Shown here in pieces: positions 33,593 to 41,697 of a DNA stretch of 64,000 bases (within the stretch, counting starts at the first letter, position 1; each line of letters begins with the position of its first letter). The notes beneath the pieces were generated by a model, which was not told where the DNA came from, ran no database searches, and saw only the letters and a list, made by a program, of their open reading frames with translations. The position numbers and the translations under genes are program-made. Origin of the DNA: Bradyrhizobium sp. MOS002 (GTDB lineage Bacteria; Pseudomonadota; Alphaproteobacteria; Rhizobiales; Xanthobacteraceae); the NCBI RefSeq assembly GCF_003020115.1, contig NZ_PYFX01000003.1:620001-684000 (forward strand). Direction: 5' to 3'.

Positions 33593-35008
33593 TTGAGGGT
33601 CTTGTTCGTTACGACAGAAATGGACGACTTTGTCCGCGTCGGCGGACTCGGAGCCGTTTCCGCTGCACTCCCCCGAGCCCTTCGTCCTTTCGCCGACATC
33701 CGGGTCATGTTGCCCGGCTATCGCGACATCATCGAACAACTCACGCATATTCAGATCGTTGGCCGCTGTCCGGCGTTCGCGGAGATGCCGGCCTGCTCGC
33801 TCGGCCGGGCCGCGACCAAGGACGGCCTGCCGGTCTATGTGCTGTTGTGCTCGCAACTCTACGACCGGCCCGGCAATCCCTATGGGGACGAGTCCGGGCG
33901 CGACTGGCCCGACAACGACATCCGTTTCGCGCGCTTTGCATCGGCCGCCGCTGAGCTCGCGATGGGCAAGCTGGACAAGGATTGGGCAGCAGACCTGATC
34001 CATGCCAATGACTGGCAGGCTTCGCTCGTGCCGGCCTACCTCGCCTGGCGCGGCTCCAAGCTGCCGTCGATCCTGACCATTCACAACCTCGCCTATCAGG
34101 GCCTCTTCCCGAAGGAGTCGCTGCGGCGGATCGGCGCGCCGGAGAGCTCTTTCCACATCGACGGCGTCGAGTTCTACGACCAGCTCTCCTTCCTCAAGGC
34201 CGGGCTGGTCTACGCCTCGCATCTCACCACCGTCAGCGGCACCTACGCCCGGGAGATCACCACGGATGAATTCGGCTGCGGTCTCGAAGGCCTGCTGCGA
34301 GTCCGCTCCGACGCGGCCGAGCTCACCGGCATCCTCAACGGCATCGACGAGAGCTGGGACCCCCGTTCCTGCGCACAGCTCGCCCAGCAGTTCGGCGCCG
34401 GCGACTGGATCGGCAAAAAGGCCAATGCGGATTATGTGCGAAGGCAGTTCGGGCTCGCGGTGTCGCGCGGCCCGATATTCGGCATCGTCGCCCGGCTGGT
34501 GCACCAGAAGGGCATCGACCTCGTGCTGGCGGCGGCCGACGAGATCGTCGATGCCGGCGGTCAGATCGTGGTCACCGGCTCCGGCGAGCCGGCGCTCGAG
34601 CAGGCGCTGATCGACGCGCATCGCCGGCGCCCCGACGCCATCGGAGTCGCGATCGGCTTCAACGACGCCCAGGCGCGCCGCATCTTCGCCGGCAGCGATT
34701 TCACATTGATGCCCTCACGCTTCGAGCCCTGCGGGCTCAGCCAGATGTACGCCCAGCGCTTCGGCTCGCTACCGATCGGCCACCAGACCGGCGGCCTCGC
34801 CGAAACCATTACCGACGGCGAAACCGGCTTCCTGTTCTCAAAACCTTCGCACGAATCCTTCCTCGGCGGCGTCCGCCGGGCGTTCTCCGCCTTCGTGGCG
34901 CAGGACCAGCTCGACACCATGCGTCGCAGCGCGATGGGACGCTCGTTCTCCTGGAGCATCCCGGCCGGCAGCTACAACGCGCTGTACCGGAAGCTGGTGG
35001 CGGTGTGA
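33593..35008 (+). CDS. glgA: glycogen synthase-like glycosyltransferase (GT5)
   Basis: 471 aa, the usual GlgA length. Two Rossmann domains with GT5 landmarks: HANDWQASLVPAYL, LTIHNLAYQGLFP, SFLKAGLVYASHLTTVSGTYA, GILNGIDESWDP, VARLVHQKGIDL and MPSRFEPCGLSQMYAQRFGSLPIG. The N-terminal sugar-nucleotide motif, normally KTGGL, reads RVGGL, so the usual Lys is Arg. Starts with TTG at 33593; no ATG fits the conserved N-terminus MRVLFVTTEMDDF. No other glg gene adjoins; a debranching-type enzyme lies at 56608. Confidence 0.85.
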   Translation: MRVLFVTTEMDDFVRVGGLGAVSAALPRALRPFADIRVMLPGYRDIIEQLTHIQIVGRCPAFAEMPACSLGRAATKDGLPVYVLLCSQLYDRPGNPYGDESGRDWPDNDIRFARFASAAAELAMGKLDKDWAADLIHANDWQASLVPAYLAWRGSKLPSILTIHNLAYQGLFPKESLRRIGAPESSFHIDGVEFYDQLSFLKAGLVYASHLTTVSGTYAREITTDEFGCGLEGLLRVRSDAAELTGILNGIDESWDPRSCAQLAQQFGAGDWIGKKANADYVRRQFGLAVSRGPIFGIVARLVHQKGIDLVLAAADEIVDAGGQIVVTGSGEPALEQALIDAHRRRPDAIGVAIGFNDAQARRIFAGSDFTLMPSRFEPCGLSQMYAQRFGSLPIGHQTGGLAETITDGETGFLFSKPSHESFLGGVRRAFSAFVAQDQLDTMRRSAMGRSFSWSIPAGSYNALYRKLVAV

Positions 35009-35025
35009 GGCGCGCGGTGTTTCCT

Positions 35026-35113
35026 CGTCATTGCGAGCGCAGCGAAGCAATCCAGTCTGTTTCCGAGGCAGCAGCCTGGATTGCTTCGTCGCAAGGGCTC
35101 CTCGCAATGACGG
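35026..35113. repeat. Bradyrhizobium-type palindromic repeat, copy 2
   Basis: CGTCATTGCGAGCGCAGCGA... and, 80 nt on, CTCGCAATGACGG. Internal arms GAAGCAATCCAG and CTGGATTGCTTCG. Lies 17 nt after the glgA stop. Confidence 0.8.
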
Positions 35114-35138
35114 TGGTTTGTGGCAGCGGCGGAGAACT

Positions 35139-36143
35139 TCACCCCTTCCCGCGCTGATCCATCTGCGGCCGCCCGATCCAGGCCCGGTTGAGACACCGCG
35201 TCATCCAGTCGGGCTGCGGCTCGCCGCGAAGCCGCGCTTGCGCTTCCTGGTAGGGACCGACATAGCGCAACCGATCTGGCAGTTTCGGGTAGACGCGCCG
35301 TATCCATCGGAGCGCGTTGTCGGCCGACCTGGCGTCGCGCTCATCAAGCTCGAACCCAAACCCCACACGCAGGCGTTCCGGCAGCAGGCTCGCCGTGAGC
35401 GCGCGATACCATCGCGGTGGCCGCAACCACGGACGGGCGCCGCCAAAAATCTGCTTCGCGATCTCGCGCGCGGCCAGGCTGACGGTCAACGTGTCCGATT
35501 GCGCCATCGCCGCGGTGTAGGCCGCAAAGCCCGACCAGTCCGCGGGCAGGTCGTGCGCCGTCAACCCGAACAAGGCACCGAACAACCGACTCTCGGCCCA
35601 GTAGCGCTCGCGCTCCTCTACCGAGAGCGGCGGCAAGACCAGATCATGCGCCATCAGCGCGGTCTCGACCAGCGTGGCATGAACCCAGCGCAGCGACGGG
35701 ATGTCGTTGGCACAGTAGCGCGAGCCTGCCGCGAACGGACCGACGGTCTCGGGCATCTCGCCGACGATCATGCTGTGGCGCCGGTGCAATTGCCGCGACG
35801 ACAACAGAGCACGGTCAAGCGAGCCGAACACCATGGCAAAGACGATGCCGAAGGTGCGGTGAAATCGTCCGATCGGATCGGCGAAGGTTTTCGAATGCTC
35901 GGCGATGGCAGCAGCGACCCAGGGATGCGCCAGCTGCAGCAACAGCGCACGACCGGCACCGAGAAAGATGACGGCCTCTCGGTCGATCTGCCAGGTCACC
36001 GTGTCAGGACCAAACACGCCGGCAACCGGTCCTGCCGCATCAGCGCGGACGTGATCGAGCGCCAGATCCAGATCGCTTCCCGATACCACTTGCCGGCCTT
36101 TCAGCTGCGGACGAAGACCGACGATCCGCAAGGCCTGTGGCAA
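35139..36143 (-). CDS. oxygenase MpaB family protein (DUF2236)
   Basis: 334 aa. Typical DUF2236 pattern: REAVIFLGAGRALLLQLAHPWVAAAIAEHS near the N-terminus, then RWVHATLVETALMAHDL and YWAESRLFGALFGL. Relatives include a latex-clearing-protein-like haem fold and fungal MpaB, but most are uncharacterised. The start is uncertain: the frame opens with a TTG at 36143 and no clear ribosome site; an internal GTG about 20 codons later is possible. 30 nt downstream of the patatin gene on the same strand, so probably co-transcribed. Confidence 0.78.
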   Translation of the reverse strand: MPQALRIVGLRPQLKGRQVVSGSDLDLALDHVRADAAGPVAGVFGPDTVTWQIDREAVIFLGAGRALLLQLAHPWVAAAIAEHSKTFADPIGRFHRTFGIVFAMVFGSLDRALLSSRQLHRRHSMIVGEMPETVGPFAAGSRYCANDIPSLRWVHATLVETALMAHDLVLPPLSVEERERYWAESRLFGALFGLTAHDLPADWSGFAAYTAAMAQSDTLTVSLAAREIAKQIFGGARPWLRPPRWYRALTASLLPERLRVGFGFELDERDARSADNALRWIRRVYPKLPDRLRYVGPYQEAQARLRGEPQPDWMTRCLNRAWIGRPQMDQRGKG

Positions 36144-36173
36144 TTCGATGAACGGGGACGATCGCCTGCGGCT

Positions 36174-37322
36174 CTACTCCGCCGCCATCGGCATCTCGTC
36201 CATATGCTCGTGCAGCACTACGCCCGCAAGCGGATCGAATTCGCCGATCCACGGTTTTCGCGCCAATACCGACCTCGTGTGGGCATAGCCGGCATGCCAG
36301 CGCCGCGTGATCCCTGACGGACTGAAGTCGATATCCTTGGTATGGGTCTCGCGGTCGAGCTGCGGCGCCAGCAGCCGCACGACGTGCATACGGGTCGGAC
36401 AGCCGTAGCTCATCAGCTCCCTCACCGCGGCATCGCCGCGTTCGCTCTCAGGCAGGCGTTCCGCAAGCTGGTTGATGACATGGCGCAGGCGATGGGCCTG
36501 CTGCTGGCGTTCGATCTGACTCGCGATCCGACTCGAATACATCACATCCTTGTGCCGGTTCAGCACCTCCGCCATCGTGGTCGGCTCGGCGCCGACGGGA
36601 TTCCACAGATGCACGGAGAAGATCAGCGAATTCGTGCGCGGATTGTCGTCGAACACCGCTTCCGTCGGCGTATTCGAGAGGATGCCTCCGTCCCAATAGA
36701 GTTCGCCATCGATCCGCACTGCCGGGAATGCCGGCGGCAATGCGCCCGAAGCCATGACATGCTTCACCGTCAGCTCGCCGTCGCGGCTGTCGAAATAGCG
36801 CATCTGGCTGGTGCCGACATGAGCCGCGCCGACCGTCAGCCGCGGCGCGCAGCGGTTGGCCAGATCGAAATAGACCAGCTCGCGCAGCGTCTTCTCCAGC
36901 GGAGCGGTCGAATAGAAGCCGGCATGGTCGGCGCCCAGCGGATAGGCATCCCCAGCATGCGCCAGCGGATTGGGTCGGAAGAAGCCAGGAATGCCGTGGG
37001 TCACGGCCGACCAATAGGCCAGCTTCTCGTTGAAGCCGGGAAATGTGGTGCCCGAGTCCCAGACCGGCTTCTGCTCCATCCGCTTCCAGAACTCTCGCAG
37101 GCGCGCGAGCCGGTGCTCCGGCGCATTACCCGCAATAAGGCTGGCATTAATGGCACCGATCGAGGTGCCGATGATCCAGTCCGGCTCGATACCGGCCTCG
37201 TGCAGCGCCTGGTAGACGCCGGCCTGGTAGGAGCCTAACGCGCCGCCGCCTTGAAGCACGAGGACGACCTGACCCGGCAGGTCCATGCTCTTTCGGCGCC
37301 CGCTGTCCTGCATGCTGTTCAT
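36174..37322 (-). CDS. patatin-like phospholipase (DUF3734 type)
   Basis: 382 aa. Oxyanion motif GGGALGSYQAG (residues 25-35), nucleophile GTSIGAINASL (GxSxG), and catalytic Asp in WDGGILSNTPTEAV. The C-terminal 150 residues match the DUF3734 extension found in many proteobacterial patatins. No signal peptide: an intracellular lipid acyl hydrolase, possibly acting on polyhydroxyalkanoate or phospholipid. AGGAG eight nt before the ATG. Confidence 0.88.
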   Translation of the reverse strand: MNSMQDSGRRKSMDLPGQVVLVLQGGGALGSYQAGVYQALHEAGIEPDWIIGTSIGAINASLIAGNAPEHRLARLREFWKRMEQKPVWDSGTTFPGFNEKLAYWSAVTHGIPGFFRPNPLAHAGDAYPLGADHAGFYSTAPLEKTLRELVYFDLANRCAPRLTVGAAHVGTSQMRYFDSRDGELTVKHVMASGALPPAFPAVRIDGELYWDGGILSNTPTEAVFDDNPRTNSLIFSVHLWNPVGAEPTTMAEVLNRHKDVMYSSRIASQIERQQQAHRLRHVINQLAERLPESERGDAAVRELMSYGCPTRMHVVRLLAPQLDRETHTKDIDFSPSGITRRWHAGYAHTRSVLARKPWIGEFDPLAGVVLHEHMDEMPMAAE

Positions 37323-37520
37323 GTCTCGCTCCTGTCGAGCCGATGGTTATCATTCGTCAGGCGTAAGGCCATTGTTACGTCCTGCCGTTCTCCGCGATTG
37401 TCGGGCCCTTTGGAAATGCCGGCTGGCTTCCGAAACCATAGGCACGCGCTATTGCGGCCAGGATATCATTCCCGGCACCGATCGGTTAGATTTCCGGCCG
37501 ATCCTGCCGGGAGCCGATCC

Positions 37521-38408
37521 ATGGAAATGCACCAGGTCCGCTACTTCCTCGCGGTGGCGCAGCTCTTGAACTTCACGCGCGCCGCCGAGGAATGCAACGT
37601 GACGCAGCCTTCGCTGACGCGCGCGATCAAGCAGCTCGAGGCGGAGCTTGGCGGCGATCTGTTTCGCCGCGAACGGCCCGCGGCGCAATTGACCGAGCTT
37701 GGCCAGCGCATGCATCCGCTGCTCAAGCAGTGCTTTGACGCGGCCATCGGCGCACGCTCGCTTGCCTCCTCATTCCGGAGCGGCGAGATCGGCGCGCTCC
37801 GCGTCGCGCTGACGCATTCGATCGACCTGTCGCTGCTCATTCCTCATCTCAACCAGATCAAGCGGCAGTTCAACCGGCTCGAATTCCGCTTCCTGCGCGG
37901 CTCGAGCCGTGAAGTGGCCGACTTCCTGAAGAAGGGCGAGGCCGAGCTCGGAATTGCCGCCGACATCGACGAGGCCTGGGAGCGGCTCGATGTCTGGCCG
38001 CTGTTCACCGAGAGCTTCGAGCTCATGGTCAGCGACGGACACCGCCTGGCCGGCCGCAGCAGCATCGAACTGGACGATTTGCGCGCAGAGCAGCTGTTGA
38101 GCCGGACGTTTTGCGAGCATTCCCGCCGCATCTCCGCGAGCCTGCGCGAGCACGGCATCGCGGTCGAGCAGGGTCACGAAATCTCCAACGAGCGCGACCT
38201 GATCGAACTGGTCGAGGCCGACATCGGCGTCGCCATGGTGCCGCACACCTCGCCCGTGCCAGAGACGCTGACGCGCGCTGCGGTCGCCGGGCTGGATGCC
38301 CGTCGCACCGTCAGCCTTTACGGGGTGGCCGGCCGGCAGCGCACGGCGGTGGCCAATGCCGTGATGCGCATGCTGCGCGGTGCGGATTGGCGGGAGATTG
38401 CGGGTTAG
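37521..38408 (+). CDS. LysR-family transcriptional regulator
   Basis: 295 aa LTTR. HTH: MEMHQVRYFLAVAQLLNFTR, TQPSLTRAIKQLEAELGGDLF. Effector domain from about residue 90. I chose the ATG at 37521 because it matches the LTTR N-terminus. Divergent from the patatin-mpaB pair (198-nt gap) and convergent with the peroxiredoxin gene; which it regulates is unclear. Confidence 0.87.
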   Translation: MEMHQVRYFLAVAQLLNFTRAAEECNVTQPSLTRAIKQLEAELGGDLFRRERPAAQLTELGQRMHPLLKQCFDAAIGARSLASSFRSGEIGALRVALTHSIDLSLLIPHLNQIKRQFNRLEFRFLRGSSREVADFLKKGEAELGIAADIDEAWERLDVWPLFTESFELMVSDGHRLAGRSSIELDDLRAEQLLSRTFCEHSRRISASLREHGIAVEQGHEISNERDLIELVEADIGVAMVPHTSPVPETLTRAAVAGLDARRTVSLYGVAGRQRTAVANAVMRMLRGADWREIAG

Positions 38409-38432
38409 CGGCGACGTTCGCTGCTAACCGTT

Positions 38433-39164
38433 CTAGGCCTCCCTGCTCGCGCCTTCCAACGCCTCGAGCAGATCATCGATCTCCATCCGCTTGCGGAAGT
38501 CCGGATCGACGAAGCGGGCTTTCACGAGACCGTCGCGACCGACGACGAACACGGCCGGGATCGGCAGCATCCAGCCATCATTGCCGTGGAATTTCGCCAT
38601 GTCCTGATAGGACAACAGGCTCTGGATTTCGGCGCCGAGCCAGATCGCGAGATTGAGCGACAGCGCATAGCCGTTGTCGAGGTCGGTCAGGATCGGAAAC
38701 GGCGCACCAGCTTCCGCTTTGAGCTGCTGGGTGTATTCCTGCGTCTCCGGCATGACCGCGACGATGCGCGCACCCATGGACTCGATGCGATCAAGCGCCT
38801 GGACCACCGCGCGGACATTGAGCCGGCAATAGGGGCACCAATGGCCGCGGAAAAACATCACGGCGACCGGGCCGCGCTCCAGCAGTGAGGACAGCTCGAC
38901 GAGACGCCCGCTCTCGTCAGGCAACATGAACGGCGGCATTGCGTCGCCCGGGCGCGGCGCGGTCTCGCCGCCGCCGTTTCCGCCCAATCGCGCCACCAGG
39001 CGATCGACGGCCTCGCCATAGGCCGGGAAGACCTCGCGGCTGGCATCGGCATAGGCGCGGAGCTGTTCGTTCAGCGTGCCGTCCATGTCGCGGCAGCGCT
39101 GGAAAGCAAGCCTGAGCTGTTCGGTGTCGGCTGGCGAGAGAGACGTCATCTTCTGCTCCGGCAT
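38433..39164 (-). CDS. peroxiredoxin-like AhpC/TSA-family protein
   Basis: 243 aa. Thioredoxin-fold core with MFFRGHWCPYCRLNVRAV: two Cys in CPYC replace the single peroxidatic Cys motif of classical AhpC, a form common in the redoxin subgroup. An N-terminal helical extension of about 70 residues precedes the core. Probable thiol peroxidase or disulphide reductase in the cytoplasm. Confidence 0.82.
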   Translation of the reverse strand: MPEQKMTSLSPADTEQLRLAFQRCRDMDGTLNEQLRAYADASREVFPAYGEAVDRLVARLGGNGGGETAPRPGDAMPPFMLPDESGRLVELSSLLERGPVAVMFFRGHWCPYCRLNVRAVVQALDRIESMGARIVAVMPETQEYTQQLKAEAGAPFPILTDLDNGYALSLNLAIWLGAEIQSLLSYQDMAKFHGNDGWMLPIPAVFVVGRDGLVKARFVDPDFRKRMEIDDLLEALEGASREA

Positions 39165-39193
39165 TCGTGGGGCGGATATTAGTTTCCCGGTTC

Positions 39194-39213
39194 GGCCGCC
39201 CGCAAGGGCGGCC
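39194..39213 (-). terminator. terminator-like hairpin after the 94-aa exported protein
   Basis: GGCCGCCC-GCAA-GGGCGGCC, an 8-bp GC stem with a tetraloop 18 nt after the stop on the minus strand. Confidence 0.6.
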
Positions 39214-39230
39214 GCGATGCCAGGACCGGT

Positions 39231-39515
39231 TTAGTTCACGTAGAAATTGCCGGTCGGATCCAGCCGCCCCGAAGTGGAATACAGCGATCCGTTGTCCATG
39301 AAGAAGACGGTGTTGTCGGGGACCTTCTTGGCGCCCTTCATCATGGCCTCGTGGTTCTTCTCCGCCGGGGCCATGGCCATCGCCGACATCTTGCCGGGTC
39401 CGCCATACATGTAGGCCATGCCAGCCTTGAAATCCCATGTGGCCTCCGAGAAGGCCGATGTGGCGATGACCGCGAACGCAGCCGTGGCAATCAAGGTCTT
39501 GGACAATTTCGTCAT
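39231..39515 (-). CDS. small exported Met-rich protein, unknown function
   Basis: 94 aa. Signal peptide (residues 1-23, ending SAFSEA), then a Met-rich segment (KAGMAYMYGGPGKMSAMAMA, AMMKGAKK) and ending LDPTGNFYVN. The Met content suggests, but does not prove, copper contact. GGAGAAGC before the ATG at 39515; single gene, divergent from the cupin gene. Confidence 0.72.
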   Translation of the reverse strand: MTKLSKTLIATAAFAVIATSAFSEATWDFKAGMAYMYGGPGKMSAMAMAPAEKNHEAMMKGAKKVPDNTVFFMDNGSLYSTSGRLDPTGNFYVN

Positions 39516-39628
39516 GAGATGCTTCTCCGGATTGACGTGAACGCCCGCCAATCGGGCGCCCTGCCATCGAACGCCAATCGCTCGGGAAGCGGAAATGCCG
39601 ATCCCCAATCGGTTCGATAGCGAGCGCG

Positions 39629-39642
39629 TATCGGGCCCGATA
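39629..39642. promoter_or_regulatory. perfect 14-bp palindrome between divergent exported-protein genes
   Basis: TATCGGGCCCGATA in the 243-nt gap between the Met-rich protein gene and the cupin gene. Possible operator; no regulator can be named. Confidence 0.3.
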
Positions 39643-39758
39643 GCGCCGGTCTATCGCAGCGAGAGCGAAAGAGCATTTCAAAACGAGCGCCCTCTCGACG
39701 ACAGTCCCGACATAGCCGGCGACCATTTGCGGCTGCGGCCAACACAGGAGACGTCCCG

Positions 39759-40241
39759 ATGTTCAAGCATCACACATTGTCGCGCGCGGTCTGGCCCGGC
39801 ATTGCCATTCTCGGCGTATTGACACTCTCGGCGCAGCCAGTCTCCGCCGGCGAATGTCCGGCCGACAAGACCAAGCCGAACGCGCAGCAGATGGTCGATT
39901 ACAAGCCGGTCGGCGTCACCGACGTCACGCTCGGCGCCATCGACCTCGGCAAGCAGCCGGCACACATCGAAGGTCGCGAGCTGCGCTTCCGCAAGCTGAC
40001 CATCGAGCCCGGCGGCATCGTGCCCTGGCACAGCCATGACGACCGCCCTGCCCTGATCTTCGTGCAGCAAGGCGAGATCGTCGAACACGCTTCCAACTGC
40101 GTCGACCCGATCGTGCACAGGGCCGGCGACATCCGCCCCGAGGTCTACGGCACCTCGCACTGGTGGAAGAACCTCGGCAAGGAAACGGTCATTCTCTATG
40201 TCGGCGACGTCCGCAAGGACCCGCACGACCACAACATGTAA
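39759..40241 (+). CDS. exported cupin protein
   Basis: 160 aa. Signal peptide (residues 1-30, ending SAGECPAD), then a single cupin barrel with the metal-ligand pattern PWHSHDDRPALIFVQQGE and a second motif near HRAGDIRPEVYGTSHWWKN. A periplasmic metal-binding cupin of unknown activity. 89 nt before the MFS gene on the same strand. Confidence 0.8.
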   Translation: MFKHHTLSRAVWPGIAILGVLTLSAQPVSAGECPADKTKPNAQQMVDYKPVGVTDVTLGAIDLGKQPAHIEGRELRFRKLTIEPGGIVPWHSHDDRPALIFVQQGEIVEHASNCVDPIVHRAGDIRPEVYGTSHWWKNLGKETVILYVGDVRKDPHDHNM

Positions 40242-40330
40242 CCAGCGCCCCGGCCCCAGCCTGATAGTTGCCGATGTGGCACCCGGATCCTCATGCCGGG
40301 CGCCACACCTTTCACGGGAGACGCAACGCC

Positions 40331-41533
40331 ATGACTGAACTTTCCGCGTCCATCAGGCCGAGCGCGATGGCAACGGATCAACATTCCCCGCGGCTCATAC
40401 TCCGCTCGCTCGTCATTGGATTGACCGCATTCCTGACGGTCGTCGATCTCTTCGCGACACAGGCAATCCTGCCCTCGCTGACGCGCCACTACGGCGTCAC
40501 GCCGGCGGCGATGAGCTTGGCCGTCAACGCCAGCACGTTCGGCATGGCCGTCGCAGGCCTCGTCGTCGGGTTTCTCAGCCCGCACATCGACAGGCGGACC
40601 GGCATCCTGCTCAGCCTGACCCTGCTGGCGATTCCGACGAGCCTGTTGGCGACTGCGCCCAATCTTGCCGTTTTCACCGGCCTGCGGGTCGCGCAGGGCC
40701 TCTGCATGGCATCCGCCTTCGCGTTGACATTGGCTCATCTCGGCGAACAATGCAGCGCAATGGATTCCGGCGGCGCCTTTGCCGCTTACATCACGGGAAA
40801 CGTCGCCAGCAATCTCGTCGGCCGGCTGGTCTCGGCCGCGATCGCGGATAGCCTCGGCCTGGCATGGAATTTCTATTTCTTCGCAGCCCTCAATCTGGCC
40901 GGCGCCGCACTGGTCTATTTCACCATTGCGCGTGTACAGCCGATGCGTACCTCCACGCCGACGGCATCGGCGTTTGCCGCGACGATCGCGCAGTGGCGGG
41001 ACCCACGGCTGCGTGCCGCCTACGGCATCGGCTTCTGCATCCTGTTCGCATTCATCGGCACCTTTACATTCGTCAATTTCGTTCTGGTTCGGCCACCGCT
41101 GTCGCTGGGCATGATGGACCTCGGCTTCGTTTACTTCGTCTTCCTGCCGTCGGTGGTCACGACGTTGCTGGCCGGCAGAGTGGCATCGCGCCTCGGAACG
41201 CGTCCGACGATCTGGGGCTCGCTCGCGATCGCAGGGATCGGTCTGCCGCTGATGCTGGCCCCACACCTGGGCGCGGTCGTCGCCGGGATGGTTCTGGTCG
41301 GAATCGGTACCTTTTCCGCGCAAGCGGCTGCGACAGGATTCGTAGGACAGGCTGCGGCTGAAAACCGCGGCATCGCCAGCGGCACCTATCTCGCCTGCTA
41401 TTTCTGTGGCGGGCTCATTGGCACGGCCGTCCTCGGCCGGTTGTTCGACGCGTATGGCTGGCATGCCTGCGTGGCCGGGGTGGGCCTGGCGCTCGCGGCC
41501 GCGGCCCTGCTGACGCTCCCCTTGAAGCGCTAG
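40331..41533 (+). CDS. MFS transporter
   Basis: 400 aa, 12 hydrophobic segments. Starts MTELSASIRPSAM at 40331 with GGGAG upstream; the frame is open further upstream without similarity. Drug/solute antiporter-like subgroup (DLFATQAILPSLTRHYGVTP; LRVAQGLCMASAFALTLAHL). Substrate unknown. Its stop codon overlaps the stop of the convergent fixS. Confidence 0.85.
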   Translation: MTELSASIRPSAMATDQHSPRLILRSLVIGLTAFLTVVDLFATQAILPSLTRHYGVTPAAMSLAVNASTFGMAVAGLVVGFLSPHIDRRTGILLSLTLLAIPTSLLATAPNLAVFTGLRVAQGLCMASAFALTLAHLGEQCSAMDSGGAFAAYITGNVASNLVGRLVSAAIADSLGLAWNFYFFAALNLAGAALVYFTIARVQPMRTSTPTASAFAATIAQWRDPRLRAAYGIGFCILFAFIGTFTFVNFVLVRPPLSLGMMDLGFVYFVFLPSVVTTLLAGRVASRLGTRPTIWGSLAIAGIGLPLMLAPHLGAVVAGMVLVGIGTFSAQAAATGFVGQAAAENRGIASGTYLACYFCGGLIGTAVLGRLFDAYGWHACVAGVGLALAAAALLTLPLKR

Positions 41534-41697
41534 CGCTTGGCCGGCGCTTCCTGCGGCGGCTCGTCGTCGGCGATGGCGCGCCAGGCGGCGCCGTCGAGAT
41601 CGTCGTACTGACCGCTCCGGAGCGACCAGAGGAAGGCGACGAGACCGGCGAGACCGAGCATCAGCGCCAGCGGCACTAGGATGACCAGGATTTCCAT
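41530..41697 (-). CDS. fixS: cbb3 oxidase maturation protein FixS/CcoS
   Basis: 55 aa: one N-terminal membrane span (MEILVILVPLALMLGLAGLV) then the CcoS hallmark AFLWSLRSGQYDDLDGAAW and a short acidic tail. Needed for cofactor insertion into the cbb3 oxidase. The start overlaps the fixI stop by one base (TGATG). Last gene of fixGHIS; its stop overlaps that of the convergent MFS gene. Confidence 0.93.
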   Translation of the reverse strand: MEILVILVPLALMLGLAGLVAFLWSLRSGQYDDLDGAAWRAIADDEPPQEAPAKR

